Positions 9,304-18,444 of a stretch of 42,319 nt of DNA are shown piece after piece. The DNA is taken from the NCBI GenBank assembly GCA_947589075.1, contig CANQBS010000016.1:1-42319 (forward strand), in the 5' to 3' direction. Origin of the DNA: an uncultured Acetatifactor sp. (GTDB taxonomy: Bacteria; Bacillota; Clostridia; Lachnospirales; Lachnospiraceae). Both the position numbers and the translations under genes were made by a program. The notes beneath the pieces are model-generated. The model made no database searches and was not told the DNA's origin. It worked only from the letters and a program-made list of their open reading frames with translations. Numbering within the stretch: position 1 is the first letter of the stretch; every line of letters starts with the position of its first letter.

Positions 9304-9655
9304 TTACATTTCCTCCATTTTCCTTTGTCCTGCGCCTGTGCCATCCGCTCTGCCGACACTGATCACACGCAGGCACCATTGTTACTAATTGATTGGGGCC
9401 TTCACCCAACCGGACACAAATCCGATCTTTCTGTTACTCCGCTTCCTCCGCCCTCCGGGCGAAATCCGTTCTTCACAGTATCAACAAGTAATCTCCCGCA
9501 AGCTCTGTCTTTTGTTGGAAGCATGTATGCTCCCACCGATTATGTTAATCATAGAATTATTTTCACATTTAAACTGACGAAATTACTTCTACGAATCAGC
9601 CGCACATAACGATCAGACAAGAACCCGCACCTGACATCTGTCTGTCGGCCGGTGA
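9304..9655 (-). other. Long structured spacer between rpmJ and rpsM (possible alpha-operon leader)
   Basis: This 352-base stretch holds no credible gene; genes on both sides are otherwise closely packed. It contains GGAAGCAT/ATGCTCCC pairing at about 9518-9535, a CGCCC/GGGCG hairpin near 9450-9465, and further complementary segments near the rpsM start (GTGCC with GGCAC). In E. coli the region before rpsM is a pseudoknot bound by S4, and rpsD is downstream here too, so an S4-type control element is possible. No strong promoter was recognised. A 40-codon frame starting at the ATG within this region has no homology I recognise. Confidence 0.4.
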
Positions 9656-9769
9656 TTATCCTTGTCTCTGCTTGTGCTTGGGATTCTCACAAATGATCAT
9701 GATGCGTCCTTTTCTCTTGATTACTTTGCACTTTTCGCAAATAGGCTTTACTGATGATCTAACCTTCAT
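9656..9769 (-). CDS. rpmJ: 50S ribosomal protein L36
   Basis: This 37-residue protein begins [15 protein letters not shown]36 is a zinc-binding large-subunit protein; Cys11, Cys14, Cys27 and His32 form the zinc site, so it is the C-plus form. The start at 9769 has AAAGGAGG upstream. It lies between infA and rpsM, the classical position. Confidence 0.97.
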   Translation of the reverse strand: MKVRSSVKPICEKCKVIKRKGRIMIICENPKHKQRQG

Positions 9770-9838
9770 CTTAAATCCTCCTTTCAAAAAGACCGTTTTT
9801 CATTATAGCACGGGAAAATTCGGATTGCAAGCACTTTT

Positions 9839-10057
9839 TTATTTATCTCTCCAAATAATGCGTCCCTTGCTCAGGTCATAGGGAGACAGCTCCAAAGTCA
9901 CCTTATCGCCCGGCAGGATACGGATGAAATTCTGGCGCAGCTTCCCGCTGATATGTGCAAGTACGCGATGTCCGTTCTCAAGCTCCACCTGAAACATGGT
10001 ATTCGGCAGCTTCTCCACAACAGTTCCCTCGATCTCAATTACATCACTTTTTGACAT
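9839..10057 (-). CDS. infA: Translation initiation factor IF-1
   Basis: IF-1 is a 72-residue S1-fold (OB) protein that blocks the ribosomal A site during initiation. It begins [19 protein letters not shown] and contains [15 protein letters not shown] and RILPGDKV. The ATG at 10057 is six bases from GGAGG and is preferred over an in-frame GTG two codons upstream. It lies between the KOW protein gene and rpmJ. Confidence 0.98.
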   Translation of the reverse strand: MSKSDVIEIEGTVVEKLPNTMFQVELENGHRVLAHISGKLRQNFIRILPGDKVTLELSPYDLSKGRIIWRDK

Positions 10058-10069
10058 AAACACCCTCCA

Positions 10070-10339
10070 TTATTGGTTTTGCGTTGTCTTTCTGTAACAT
10101 TTTACCGCATATTTTATCCGATCATCCAAATGAGGCATTCCTGCCCGGAGCGCCTCCTGTAATTCCAGGTCCACATAGCTGTCTGTGAGCTGAACATGCT
10201 TCCTTCTTTTTTTCTTCGGGCTGCCGGTCTTTTTCAGCCTGCCGTCTGCAAGGGTAAAAAACTGGCCGTCAAAGGACAAAACAACATAAACGCTGCCCTT
10301 ATCATGTCCCGCCCTGGAAATTACAAATCTTCCCGTCAT
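10070..10339 (-). CDS. KOW domain-containing RNA-binding protein
   Basis: This 89-residue basic protein has an N-terminal KOW-like beta domain (GRFVISRAGHDKGSVYVVL) followed by a Lys/Arg-rich segment (KKTGSPKKKRRKHVQL) and a helical tail. Small L14e-like KOW proteins at this spot between map and infA are common in Clostridia and are presumed to bind rRNA or ribosomes. The precise role is not established. It is in line with the surrounding operon, 12 bases after map. Confidence 0.85.
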   Translation of the reverse strand: MTGRFVISRAGHDKGSVYVVLSFDGQFFTLADGRLKKTGSPKKKRRKHVQLTDSYVDLELQEALRAGMPHLDDRIKYAVKCYRKTTQNQ

Positions 10340-10352
10340 CGTCCTCCCCCTG

Positions 10353-11105
10353 TCAATAAGTGGTCAGGATCTCCGGCTCCCCGTCTGTGATCAGGATCGT
10401 ATTTTCATAATGGGCCGACCAGGAACCATCCTGAGTCACCACGGTCCAGTCGTCCTCCATCCATTCCACACCGGCCCTTCCCATATTGATCATGGGCTCC
10501 ACAGCCAGGGTCATACCCGCGCGGAGTTTCGGGCCTCTCATGATCTGCCTGAAATTGGGTATCTGGGGATCTTCATGAAGATGTGTCCCAATGCCGTGAC
10601 CTACCAGATCCCTGACGATCCCATAGCCAAAGGGCCGCACATAGGCGTCAATGGCGTTGGAGATGTCATGAAGATGATTGCCTGCCCTCGCCATCTTTAT
10701 ACCGGCAAAAAAGCTCTCTCTTGTCACATCTATCAGCTTCCGGGCCTCCGGACTGATTTTTCCCACCCCATGGGTCCTGGCCGCATCGGAATGGTATCCT
10801 CTGTAGATCAGCCCCGCATCCAGACTGACGATGTCCCCCTCCTGCAGAATCCTTTTCCTGCTGGGAATCCCGTGGACCACTTCCTCGTTCACCGATACAC
10901 AGATACTTGCAGGGTATCCGTTGTAATTTTTGAAATTGGGGACACATCCCAATTTGCGGATCAGCTTTTCTCCCATTTCATCGATGTCCCAGGTAGACAT
11001 GCCCGGCCGGATCTTCTCCTCCAGCTCCTTGTGCACAGTGGCAAGCAGCCTGCAGGATTCCCGCATCAGCTCTATTTCCCGTTCTGACTTGATCGTGATC
11101 GCCAT
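10353..11105 (-). CDS. map: Methionine aminopeptidase, type I
   Basis: Map removes the initiator methionine from nascent proteins. The 250-residue form starting MAITIKSEREIELM at 11105 is chosen over an upstream in-frame start, because it begins one base after the adk stop codon and matches family N-termini. The five metal ligands are all present: Asp96, Asp107, His170, Glu203 and Glu234. The substrate-side His78 lies in VVHGIPS. The secY-adk-map-infA order is standard for Firmicutes. Confidence 0.97.
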   Translation of the reverse strand: MAITIKSEREIELMRESCRLLATVHKELEEKIRPGMSTWDIDEMGEKLIRKLGCVPNFKNYNGYPASICVSVNEEVVHGIPSRKRILQEGDIVSLDAGLIYRGYHSDAARTHGVGKISPEARKLIDVTRESFFAGIKMARAGNHLHDISNAIDAYVRPFGYGIVRDLVGHGIGTHLHEDPQIPNFRQIMRGPKLRAGMTLAVEPMINMGRAGVEWMEDDWTVVTQDGSWSAHYENTILITDGEPEILTTY

Positions 11106-11106
11106 T

Positions 11107-11751
11107 TTATTTCTCCAGGATCTCCACAATGGCGGCAAAAACATCGTTCATGCTTCTGGTGCCGTCCACAGTGCGGAGGATCCCCTTTCCGGCATAATAA
11201 TCGATCAGCGGCTGGGTCTGGTCATGATATACCTTCAGTCTGTTCTTCACGGTCTCGGGCTTATCGTCGTCCCGCAGCACAAGGGGCTGCCCGCAGTGAT
11301 CGCAGATTCCCTCCGTCTTGGGGGGGACATGCTCTATATGGTATGTGGCTCCGCAGGACAGACACGCCCGTCTTCCGGACATCCTTCTGATGATATTCTC
11401 ATCCGGCACATCCACATTTACAGCCACATCGATGGCATCCTCCATTTCGGTCAGCGCTTTGTCCAGCACCTCGGCCTGGGGAATGGTGCGGGGAAAGCCG
11501 TCCAGCACATAACCCTTCTGACAATCCTCCTTTGCCACACGATCCAGCAGGATCTTTACCGTCAGCTCATCCGGAACCAGGAGACCCTGATCCATGTATT
11601 TTTTCGCTTCCCTGCCAAGCTCTGTTCCGTTTTTGATATTTGCGCGGAAAATATCCCCTGTGGACACATGAGGTATTCCGTATTTTTCAGCGATCATGAT
11701 CGCCTGAGTGCCCTTGCCTGCCCCCGGCGCGCCCAACATAATAATCTTCAT
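11107..11751 (-). CDS. adk: Adenylate kinase (zinc-lid type)
   Basis: Adk interconverts ATP plus AMP and two ADP. The P-loop is GAPGAGKGT (residues 7-15), the AMP site is STGDIFRANI, and DGFPRT follows. The lid has Cys130, Cys133, Cys150 and Cys153, the zinc-binding lid of Gram-positive enzymes. Length 214 is typical. GGAGG lies upstream of the start. A 164-base spacer with three hairpins separates it from secY. Confidence 0.98.
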   Translation of the reverse strand: MKIIMLGAPGAGKGTQAIMIAEKYGIPHVSTGDIFRANIKNGTELGREAKKYMDQGLLVPDELTVKILLDRVAKEDCQKGYVLDGFPRTIPQAEVLDKALTEMEDAIDVAVNVDVPDENIIRRMSGRRACLSCGATYHIEHVPPKTEGICDHCGQPLVLRDDDKPETVKNRLKVYHDQTQPLIDYYAGKGILRTVDGTRSMNDVFAAIVEILEK

Positions 11752-11772
11752 CCTGCTCCTCCATTCTCTGAA

Positions 11773-11892
11773 ACCTTTTCGGTCTCAGCAAAAGGTCTGC
11801 TGCCGTTTACAGCATTCTCACGTCAGAAACCGCGCCCCACAGGCGCATACGGCAAATTACGCCCGAACCATTTCAAGTGGCTCGGGCATAAT
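11773..11892 (-). other. Three-hairpin spacer between secY and adk
   Basis: Three stems lie in the secY-adk spacer. The longest pairs 11856-11870 with 11878-11892 (15 bp, 7-base loop); its only two non-Watson-Crick positions become G-U wobbles on the minus-strand transcript, which suggests it is selected as RNA. The others are GCGCC/GGCGC (11832-11846) and ACCTTTT/AAAAGGT (11773-11796). No T run follows the long stem, so it is not a simple terminator. Processing, transcript stabilisation or attenuation are possible. Confidence 0.5.
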
Positions 11893-11915
11893 CTTTACCA
11901 TATTCATTTCATAAA

Positions 11916-13235
11916 TCAATCATTTAAAAATCCCTTGTAGTTGCGGACAAGCATCTGGGACTCCAGCTGCTTCATGGTCTCAAGGATCACGCTGACGATA
12001 ATGATCAGGCTGGTGCCGCCGAAGGACACGCTTGCGCCGAACACACCGTTAAAGATATAAGGCAGCACAGCTACGATCGTAAGACCTACCGCGCCGATGA
12101 ACACGATATAATTGAGCACCCTGGTCAGATATTCGGTAGTAGGAGCGCCAGGTCTGATACCGGGGATAAAGCCTCCCTGCTTTTTCATATTATCAGCCAC
12201 CATCATCGGATTAAAGGTGATGGAGGTATAGAAATACGCAAAGAATACGATCAGCACAATATAAACCAACATGCCTACGGTATACCAGGGCCTGCTGGGA
12301 TTACACCAGTTGGCGCTGTTCATTCCTGCAAGGATCGCCCCCCAGAAACCCGTTCCCTGATATCCTACAAAGGAACAGATAATGATGGGGAACTGCAGAA
12401 TGGACTGGGCGAAAATAACAGGGATCACGCCTGCAGTATTCACTCTCAGAGGAATATTGGAGGTCTGGCCTCCCACCATTTTTCTGCCCTGCATCTTCTT
12501 CGCATACTGCACGGGGATCTTGCGGATACCGTCGTTCAGGATGATAACCAGGACAACCATACCGATGATGATCGCAAAAATGATCACAACTGCCAGGATC
12601 GCCGTAGCCGGCGCAGTATCAAACTTGCTGATCACGAATTTCTGGAACAGATTGCCGATATCGGAAGGCAGTCTGGAAATGATGTTGATGACCAGCACGA
12701 TGGAGATACCGTTGCCGATCCCGTTTTCAGTGATCCTCTCACCTACCCACATTAAGAATGCACTACCTGCTGTCAGCGTTACAATTGCTGTGATAACACT
12801 CAGCGCATTGAAATTTGTAAGCAGTCCCTGACGGCCAAAACCGATGGCCATGGCAGCAGACTGAATCACAGAAAGACCAATGGTCACATATCTGGTAATG
12901 GCAACGATCTTCTTTCTTCCTTCGTTCCCATCCCTCTGCATCTCCTCCAGCTTGGGTATCGCTATGGTGAGCAGCTGCATGATAATGGATGATGTGATAT
13001 ACGGGCTGATGTTCAATGCCAGGATGGACATATTTTCAAAAGAGCCACCAGTAATCGCATTAAAGAAACTGAAATCTCCCGCCTGGGAGGCGAACCACTG
13101 CTGGAAGAAAGCGGTATTAATCCCGGGGACAGGCAGCTGTGACCCGATACGGATCACAACCAGCATTCCCAGGGTAAATAATAACTTTTTTCTGATTTCA
13201 ACAATTTTAAACGCATTTTTCAGGGTGTTAAACAT
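11916..13235 (-). CDS. secY: Protein translocase subunit SecY
   Basis: SecY is the channel of the Sec translocon in the cytoplasmic membrane. The 439-residue protein shows ten hydrophobic segments, beginning at KLLFTLGMLVVIRIGSQLPV. Conserved SecY motifs include the QLLTIAIPKLEEMQRDGNEGR cytosolic loop, the pore-side GITPVIFAQSI-like segment near the middle, and PGIRPGAPTTEYL. It abuts rplO (13236), the usual spc-operon order. Confidence 0.98.
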   Translation of the reverse strand: MFNTLKNAFKIVEIRKKLLFTLGMLVVIRIGSQLPVPGINTAFFQQWFASQAGDFSFFNAITGGSFENMSILALNISPYITSSIIMQLLTIAIPKLEEMQRDGNEGRKKIVAITRYVTIGLSVIQSAAMAIGFGRQGLLTNFNALSVITAIVTLTAGSAFLMWVGERITENGIGNGISIVLVINIISRLPSDIGNLFQKFVISKFDTAPATAILAVVIIFAIIIGMVVLVIILNDGIRKIPVQYAKKMQGRKMVGGQTSNIPLRVNTAGVIPVIFAQSILQFPIIICSFVGYQGTGFWGAILAGMNSANWCNPSRPWYTVGMLVYIVLIVFFAYFYTSITFNPMMVADNMKKQGGFIPGIRPGAPTTEYLTRVLNYIVFIGAVGLTIVAVLPYIFNGVFGASVSFGGTSLIIIVSVILETMKQLESQMLVRNYKGFLND

Positions 13236-13688
13236 TTACATCACCTCTGCAGTTCCACCAAGAGCTTCGATTTTCTCCTTTGCAGAAGCACTGAAGGCAT
13301 TTGCCTTAACGGTAAGCTTTTTGGTTAAATCTCCATTTCCGAGTATCTTTACGCCGTCTGCCGGTCTGAACTTCCCGAGCTTAACGATGCCGTTCTCCTC
13401 CAGGGTCTTAATATCTACCACGGTATCGTTCTCGAAAATCTCAAGCTGGCTGATATTGACAGCAATGATCTTTTTCTCGTTTCTATTCTTGAAGCCTCTC
13501 TTAGGAAGACGCCTGTACAAAGGCATCTGTCCGCCTTCAAAGCCGATTCTCGGAGCTCCAGAACGAGCCTTCTGACCCTTATGGCCCTTTCCGGCTGTTT
13601 TACCGTTGCCTGAACCATGTCCACGGCCTCTTCTGAAATTATCGCTGTGTTTGGAACCTTCAGCAGGTCTTAAATTGGATAAATCCAT
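13236..13688 (-). CDS. rplO: 50S ribosomal protein L15
   Basis: L15 is a late-assembly large-subunit protein. The 150-residue sequence has the Gly/Arg/Lys-rich N-terminal extension ([20 protein letters not shown]) and the folded C-terminal half. It sits directly between rpmD and secY, with its stop adjoining the secY start. Confidence 0.98.
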   Translation of the reverse strand: MDLSNLRPAEGSKHSDNFRRGRGHGSGNGKTAGKGHKGQKARSGAPRIGFEGGQMPLYRRLPKRGFKNRNEKKIIAVNISQLEIFENDTVVDIKTLEENGIVKLGKFRPADGVKILGNGDLTKKLTVKANAFSASAKEKIEALGGTAEVM

Positions 13689-13709
13689 TCCTCACACCTC
13701 CTTGTCTAA

Positions 13710-13895
13710 TTATACTTCTTCAACTTTAATTAAGTGACTAATCTGACGAATCTGTCCTCTTGTAGCTTCGTTATCAGGAAGGATGATAGACTTATTCAGC
13801 TTGCGAAGCCCCATAGATTCCACAATCTTTCTGTTCTTCGGTACAGCGCCGATGGTGGACTTTACCAAAGTGATCTTCAATTTTTTCTCTGCCAT
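13710..13895 (-). CDS. rpmD: 50S ribosomal protein L30
   Basis: This is a 61-residue L30 of the short bacterial type. It begins MAEKKLKITLVKSTIGAVPK and contains the family segment ESMGLRKLNKSIILPDN, ending in QISHLIKVEEV. It is present between rpsE and rplO, as expected. Confidence 0.97.
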   Translation of the reverse strand: MAEKKLKITLVKSTIGAVPKNRKIVESMGLRKLNKSIILPDNEATRGQIRQISHLIKVEEV

Positions 13896-13924
13896 AGTGA
13901 TTCTCCTTTCCAGCTCACCTGTTT

Positions 13925-14434
13925 TTAAGCAATGATCTCATCTACAGATTTACCACGGCTCTTGGCTACCTCTTCAGGAGCTTTCAGCTGGCTTAAACCC
14001 AAGATGGTCGCAAGCACCACGTTCTGCTTGTTGTTGGAGCCCAGGGATTTGGTACGGATATTCTTGATCCCGGCAAGTTCACAAACCACACGGGCAGGAC
14101 CTCCTGCAATAATACCAGTACCTTCGGGAGCCTTCTTTAAAAGCACGCTGGAAGAACCGAAGTTGCCAATGAAATCATGGGTGATGGAATGATTCTCATC
14201 CAGGGCGATCTCAACAAGATGCTTCGTAGCATCCTCTTTGCCCTTGCGGATTGCTTCCGGGATTTCAACAGCTTTGCCCAGGCCAGCGCCCACATGGCCG
14301 TTGCCGTCTCCAACTACCACTAACGCGGTAAAGCGCCTGTTGCGGCCGCCCTTCACCGTCTTGGAAACGCTCTTGATGGCAACAACCTTATCGGTCAATT
14401 CATACTGGCTCGGATCTATGATTGTACGTCTCAT
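13925..14434 (-). CDS. rpsE: 30S ribosomal protein S5
   Basis: S5 contributes to decoding fidelity and the mRNA entry helicase. The 169-residue protein has the double-stranded-RNA-binding-like N-terminal domain with [16 protein letters not shown] and the C-terminal domain with [19 protein letters not shown]. Gene position and length are normal. Confidence 0.98.
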   Translation of the reverse strand: MRRTIIDPSQYELTDKVVAIKSVSKTVKGGRNRRFTALVVVGDGNGHVGAGLGKAVEIPEAIRKGKEDATKHLVEIALDENHSITHDFIGNFGSSSVLLKKAPEGTGIIAGGPARVVCELAGIKNIRTKSLGSNNKQNVVLATILGLSQLKAPEEVAKSRGKSVDEIIA

Positions 14435-14450
14435 GGTTTGATCTCCTCTC

Positions 14451-14819
14451 TTAGAATTCTAAGCCAGCTTCTCTGGCCGCATCAGCTAATGCTGCGATCT
14501 TACCCTGGTATATAAAGCCGCCTCTGTCAAAAACAACTTTGGTGATACCCTTTTCGATTGCTCTCTTGGCAATCACTGTTCCCAGATATGCTGCTGCTTC
14601 AACGTTATTGGTCTTCTCAAGCTCGGCCTTTACCTCTTTTTCCAGGGTGGAAGCCGCTACCAGAGTATTGCCAACTGTATCGTCGATAATTTGAGCATAC
14701 ATATGATTATTGCTTCTAAACACTGCAAGACGGGGTCTTTCGGCAGTGCCGCTGAAGCGGTTACGAATTCTCAAATGCTTTTTCATGCGAACCTTTTGTC
14801 TTGATTCTTTGCTAACCAT
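14451..14819 (-). CDS. rplR: 50S ribosomal protein L18
   Basis: L18 binds 5S rRNA together with L5. The 122-residue form begins [20 protein letters not shown]. The ATG at 14819 is chosen because an ATG two codons upstream is only three bases from AGGAG. Family motifs include [20 protein letters not shown] and the C-terminal [20 protein letters not shown] region. Confidence 0.97.
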   Translation of the reverse strand: MVSKESRQKVRMKKHLRIRNRFSGTAERPRLAVFRSNNHMYAQIIDDTVGNTLVAASTLEKEVKAELEKTNNVEAAAYLGTVIAKRAIEKGITKVVFDRGGFIYQGKIAALADAAREAGLEF

Positions 14820-14839
14820 CTTCATACTCTCCTTATCTC

Positions 14840-15382
14840 TTATTTCTTACCAGTCTTACCAACTTTACGTCTGATCACTTCATCAGCATACTTGATGCCC
14901 TTGCCCTTATAAGGCTCAGGTCTCTTCTTGTCTCTGATATCAGCTGCGAATTGGCCAACCTTTTCTTTATCAATACCCTTTACAATGATGACGTTCTGAC
15001 CTTCCAGAACTGTCTCAACGCCTTCCGGATCGGTCATCTCTACCGGATGGGAATAACCTAAGGTCAGGGTAAGCACCTTGCCTGCCTTAGCCGCCCTGTA
15101 ACCAACACCGTTGATCTCCAGGCGCTTCTGATAACCTTCTGTAACGCCCACCACCATATTGTGGATCAGGCTTCTGGTCAAACCGTGCAGAGATTTCATC
15201 TTCTTCAGATCGTTGGGTCTGGCCACATGAACTGCATCGCCCTCTACTGTAATCGTCATCTCAGCGGGAAGCACTCTCTCCAGAGTTCCCTTAGGACCCT
15301 TTACGGTCACTTTGTTATTTTCTGCGACTTCTACAGTCACACCTGCAGGAATCGCGATTGGCATTCTACCTATACGTGACAT
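14840..15382 (-). CDS. rplF: 50S ribosomal protein L6
   Basis: L6 lies near the factor-binding site of the large subunit. The 180-residue protein has the two repeated alpha/beta domains, starting [19 protein letters not shown]. The signature [19 protein letters not shown] is near the C-terminus. It is separated from rpsH by a 137-base spacer carrying tandem hairpins. Confidence 0.98.
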   Translation of the reverse strand: MSRIGRMPIAIPAGVTVEVAENNKVTVKGPKGTLERVLPAEMTITVEGDAVHVARPNDLKKMKSLHGLTRSLIHNMVVGVTEGYQKRLEINGVGYRAAKAGKVLTLTLGYSHPVEMTDPEGVETVLEGQNVIIVKGIDKEKVGQFAADIRDKKRPEPYKGKGIKYADEVIRRKVGKTGKK

Positions 15383-15423
15383 GCCCGTACCTCCTATAAT
15401 AATTATGGGATTTAAAATTTTGT

Positions 15424-15517
15424 TTCAGGGAAGGATCTGCGTAATGCGAATCTCCTCAATTCCAAGGAAGAATTCGCACAAAGCGAATTCTTCTCGACGA
15501 ATGCACCGCATTCGTCG
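15424..15517 (-). repeat. Tandem hairpin module after rpsH
   Basis: Immediately after the rpsH stop codon lie a perfect 10-bp hairpin (CGACGAATGC/GCATTCGTCG, 15495-15517, 3-base loop) and a perfect 11-bp hairpin (GAAGAATTCGC/GCGAATTCTTC, 15467-15493, 5-base loop). A degenerate third inverted repeat follows at about 15430-15455, preceded on the plus strand by TTCAGGG. The 11-bp arm matches that of the module after rpsN at 10 of 11 positions. There is no T tract, so a classical terminator is unlikely. Confidence 0.75.
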
Positions 15518-15519
15518 TT

Positions 15520-15921
15520 TTACCAGACGAACGCCAGCACTTCGCCGCCTACGCCCAGCTCTCTTGCTTTCTTATCCGTGATAACGCCCTGATTGGTGGA
15601 TACGATGGCAATTCCCATTCCACCCAGCACCCTGGGCATATCCTCCTTGCCCGCATAGACGCGCAGTCCGGGCTTGGAAATTCTCTTGATGCCGGAAATG
15701 ATCTTTTCATTCTTATTGGCACCATACTTTAATTCAATATGAATGGTCTTGAAGCTTCCTTCCTCGATCACATCATATTTCTTAATATAGCCCTCTTCCT
15801 GAAGGATGTCAGCGATTGCTAATTTCATCCTGGAAGCAGGAACATCAACTGTATCGTGTTTTGCAGAGATCGCATTACGGATTCTTGTAAGCATATCTGC
15901 AATAGGATCGCTCATTGTCAT
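15520..15921 (-). CDS. rpsH: 30S ribosomal protein S8
   Basis: S8 is a primary 16S rRNA binder and a known translational regulator of the spc operon in E. coli. The 133-residue protein begins [17 protein letters not shown], with GGAGG eight bases before the start, and ends in [11 protein letters not shown]. Hairpin modules flank it on both sides, which is unusual for a gene inside the spc block. Confidence 0.98.
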   Translation of the reverse strand: MTMSDPIADMLTRIRNAISAKHDTVDVPASRMKLAIADILQEEGYIKKYDVIEEGSFKTIHIELKYGANKNEKIISGIKRISKPGLRVYAGKEDMPRVLGGMGIAIVSTNQGVITDKKARELGVGGEVLAFVW

Positions 15922-15967
15922 TATGACTTCCTCCTTAATAATCTAGACCTCTTGTTCAACCAGACGG

Positions 15968-16021
15968 TTCAGGGGAAGAATCCGCTTCGCGGATTCTTCG
16001 GGCTCCCGCCCCGCGGGAGCC
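15968..16021 (-). repeat. Tandem hairpin module after rpsN
   Basis: Directly abutting the rpsN stop codon is a perfect 9-bp hairpin (GGCTCCCGC/GCGGGAGCC, 16001-16021, 3-base loop). One base further is a perfect 11-bp hairpin (GAAGAATCCGC/GCGGATTCTTC, 15975-15999, 3-base loop), preceded on the plus strand by TTCAGGGG. The second hairpin is the sister of the one after rpsH, so the two modules look like copies of one repeat family. Confidence 0.75.
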
Positions 16022-16207
16022 TTACCAGCTCGCCTTCTTCATGCCGGGGATCTGTCCCTTATAAGCCAGTTCACGGAAGCAAACTCTGCAAACTCCGTAC
16101 TTTCTTAAATAAGCGTGTGGACGGCCACAAATTCTGCAGCGGGTATAAGCCTGGGTTGAAAACTTGGGCTTGCGCTGCTGTTTGATCTTTAAAGATGTCT
16201 TTGCCAT
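16022..16207 (-). CDS. rpsN: 30S ribosomal protein S14, type Z
   Basis: This 61-residue S14 is the short zinc-binding type, with Cys24, Cys27, Cys40 and Cys43 in [10 protein letters not shown] and [10 protein letters not shown]. It lies between rplE and rpsH as usual for Gram-positive spc operons. Confidence 0.98.
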   Translation of the reverse strand: MAKTSLKIKQQRKPKFSTQAYTRCRICGRPHAYLRKYGVCRVCFRELAYKGQIPGMKKASW

Positions 16208-16221
16208 GCGAATTTACCTCC

Positions 16222-16764
16222 TTATTGTTTTGCGAAGGGCATGTTGAACAGAGTCAACAGCTCCCGGGCTTCTTCATCGGTCTTCGCTGTCGTTACGAAG
16301 ATGATATCCATACCTCTGGTCTTATCAATCTTATCGTACTCGATTTCAGGGAAGATGATCTGCTCCTTGATGCCAAGAGCATAATTGCCTCTTCCGTCGA
16401 AGGAGTTGGGATTTACGCCTCTGAAGTCACGCACACGGGGCAGAGCCAGATTCACAAGACGATCCAGGAATTCGTACATCTTCTCGCCGCGCAGTGTGGT
16501 CTTACATCCAATCTTCATGCCTTCACGGATCTTGAAGCTCGCGATGGACTTCTTCGCTGTGGTAAGCACGGCCTTCTGCCCGGTTATGGTCTCCATATCC
16601 TTTACGGCATTTTCAAGAACCTTTGCATTTTCCTTTGCCTCGCCGACGCCCATATTGACCACGATTTTTTCGAGCTTGGGAACCTGCATGATATTCTTAT
16701 AACCAAATTTCTTGGTCATTGCATCTACAATCTCTGTAGTGTAAAGATCTTTCAGTCTGCTCAC
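16222..16764 (-). CDS. rplE: 50S ribosomal protein L5
   Basis: L5 binds 5S rRNA and forms a bridge to S13. The 180-residue protein has the family segments [33 protein letters not shown] and [20 protein letters not shown]. Its place after rplX is classical. Confidence 0.98.
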   Translation of the reverse strand: MSRLKDLYTTEIVDAMTKKFGYKNIMQVPKLEKIVVNMGVGEAKENAKVLENAVKDMETITGQKAVLTTAKKSIASFKIREGMKIGCKTTLRGEKMYEFLDRLVNLALPRVRDFRGVNPNSFDGRGNYALGIKEQIIFPEIEYDKIDKTRGMDIIFVTTAKTDEEARELLTLFNMPFAKQ

Positions 16765-16786
16765 TTTTTTTCCTCCTTCCTATCAA

Positions 16787-17098
16787 TTAGTCGATCACTT
16801 CGCCAGTTGACTTCGCATAACGGACTTTCTTATCGCCTTCAAACTTAAAGCCAATCCTGGTTGCCTCGCCCTTATGGACATACATTACGTTAGACAGATC
16901 GATAGGAGCTTCTCTCTGAATGATACCGCCGTTGGGATTCGCCTGAGAAGGCTTCGTATGCTTTGTGATCATATTGATGCCTTCCACCAGAACCCTGCCT
17001 TTGCTGCGGTCAATAGAAATTACCTTACCTTCTTTGCCATTATCCTTGCCGGCAATCACCTTAACGGTATCGCCCTTCTTTATTTTCAGTGTTGACAT
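16787..17098 (-). CDS. rplX: 50S ribosomal protein L24
   Basis: L24 is an assembly initiator for the large subunit. The 103-residue protein has an N-terminal KOW motif ([19 protein letters not shown]) and the [18 protein letters not shown] segment. It lies 11 bases downstream of rplN. Confidence 0.98.
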   Translation of the reverse strand: MSTLKIKKGDTVKVIAGKDNGKEGKVISIDRSKGRVLVEGINMITKHTKPSQANPNGGIIQREAPIDLSNVMYVHKGEATRIGFKFEGDKKVRYAKSTGEVID

Positions 17099-17109
17099 AC
17101 GGCACCTCC

Positions 17110-17478
17110 CTATAATACTTCCGGAGCCAGGGATACGATCTTCATGAACTGCTTGTCACGAAGCTCTCTGGCAACCGGTCCAAAGATACGGGTTCCTCTC
17201 GGGGTCTTATCATCCTTGATGATCACTGCGGCGTTCTCATCAAATTTGATATAGGAACCATCCTTGCGGCGGGCGCCATGGACTGTGCGCACAACAACAG
17301 CCTTTACCACATCACCCTTCTTTACAACGCCGCCTGGTGTTGCATCTTTAACAGAAGCAACGATAATATCACCAATCTGTGCATATCTTCTTGTCGAGCC
17401 GCCCATAACACGGATACAGAGCAATTCCTTTGCGCCAGTGTTATCAGCGACCTTAAGTCTGCTTTCCTGCTGAATCAT
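17110..17478 (-). CDS. rplN: 50S ribosomal protein L14
   Basis: L14 lies at the subunit interface. The 122-residue protein begins [20 protein letters not shown] and has [20 protein letters not shown] and the [15 protein letters not shown] signature. It is the first gene of the classical spc block; no separate promoter was recognised in the short spacer before it. Confidence 0.98.
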   Translation of the reverse strand: MIQQESRLKVADNTGAKELLCIRVMGGSTRRYAQIGDIIVASVKDATPGGVVKKGDVVKAVVVRTVHGARRKDGSYIKFDENAAVIIKDDKTPRGTRIFGPVARELRDKQFMKIVSLAPEVL

Positions 17479-17531
17479 GTTATTTCTCCTTCCAAGTCTC
17501 TCGGCATATCAGGACAACATGCCCGGACACA

Positions 17532-17786
17532 TTATTTTGCTCTCTCTACGATCTCCACAAGACGCCATCTCTTATCCTTGGAAAGGGGCCTTGTTTCCAT
17601 CACTCTCACGGTATCGCCAATGTTGCACTCGTTATTCTCATCATGAGCCTTCAGCTTGTAGGTGTTCTTCACGACCTTTTTGTACAGCGGATGCTTTACA
17701 TGCTCTTCGATCGCAACAACGATCGTTTTATCCATCTTATTGCTGACGACCTTACCGGTACGCATTTTTCTCAAATTTCTTTCCAC
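17532..17786 (-). CDS. rpsQ: 30S ribosomal protein S17
   Basis: This 84-residue OB-fold protein begins [20 protein letters not shown] and has the family segments [20 protein letters not shown] and [19 protein letters not shown]. It is the last gene of the S10 block. Confidence 0.98.
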   Translation of the reverse strand: MERNLRKMRTGKVVSNKMDKTIVVAIEEHVKHPLYKKVVKNTYKLKAHDENNECNIGDTVRVMETRPLSKDKRWRLVEIVERAK

Positions 17787-17812
17787 GACTAAACTCCTTT
17801 CTTCTCCGCCAC

Positions 17813-18016
17813 TTAAGCTTTTGCCTTCTCGGTCATTACAGTCTGGATACGGGCAATATTTTTTCTGACCTCTTTGATCCTGGCCGTATTGTCCAGCTGG
17901 TTGGTAGCGTTCTGGAATCTCAGGTTGAAAAGTTCTTTTTTGGCAGCCACCAGCTCTTTTGCCAGTTCTGCATCGGATTTGGTTCTTAATTCTTCAACAA
18001 ATCTGCTTGTCTTCAT
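17813..18016 (-). CDS. rpmC: 50S ribosomal protein L29
   Basis: This 67-residue helical hairpin protein lies near the tunnel exit. It contains [20 protein letters not shown] and [15 protein letters not shown]. Its start overlaps the rplP stop by four bases, which indicates translational coupling. Confidence 0.97.
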   Translation of the reverse strand: MKTSRFVEELRTKSDAELAKELVAAKKELFNLRFQNATNQLDNTARIKEVRKNIARIQTVMTEKAKA

Positions 18017-18444
18017 TCTGATACACCGCCTTCCAAATCTGCTTTCGAAACGACTTTACATTTACACGGCAGCTTATGCATAGCAAGGCGCAATGCCTCA
18101 CGGGCCTCCTCCTCAGGGATTCCGCCGATCTCAAACATCACACGTCCGGGCTTCACAACCGCTACCCAGTACTCCACAGCGCCCTTACCGGAACCCATAC
18201 GGGTCTCAGCAGGCTTTGCCGTGATCGGCTTATCCGGGAAAATCTTGATCCATACCTTACCGGTACGCTTCGTATAACGGGTCAGGGCCACACGGGCTGC
18301 TTCAATCTGATTAGACTTGATCCAGCTGGGCTCAACAGCAACCAGACCGAATTCGCCATAGGTAAGTGTATTACCTCTTAATGCTTTACCAGCCATCGTA
18401 CCGCGGAACTGCTTACGATGCTTTACTCTTTTTGGCATTAACAT
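18013..18444 (-). CDS. rplP: 50S ribosomal protein L16
   Basis: L16 helps position A-site tRNA. The 143-residue protein begins [19 protein letters not shown] and has the [19 protein letters not shown] signature. Its ATG overlaps the rpsC stop in a TAATG junction, and GGGAG lies nine bases upstream. Confidence 0.98.
   Translation of the reverse strand: MLMPKRVKHRKQFRGTMAGKALRGNTLTYGEFGLVAVEPSWIKSNQIEAARVALTRYTKRTGKVWIKIFPDKPITAKPAETRMGSGKGAVEYWVAVVKPGRVMFEIGGIPEEEAREALRLAMHKLPCKCKVVSKADLEGGVSE

Noticed and set aside
9304..9655. A 40-codon minus-strand frame in the rpmJ-rpsM spacer
   Set aside because: Poor spacing of the ribosome binding site, no recognisable similarity, and it overlaps strong hairpins.
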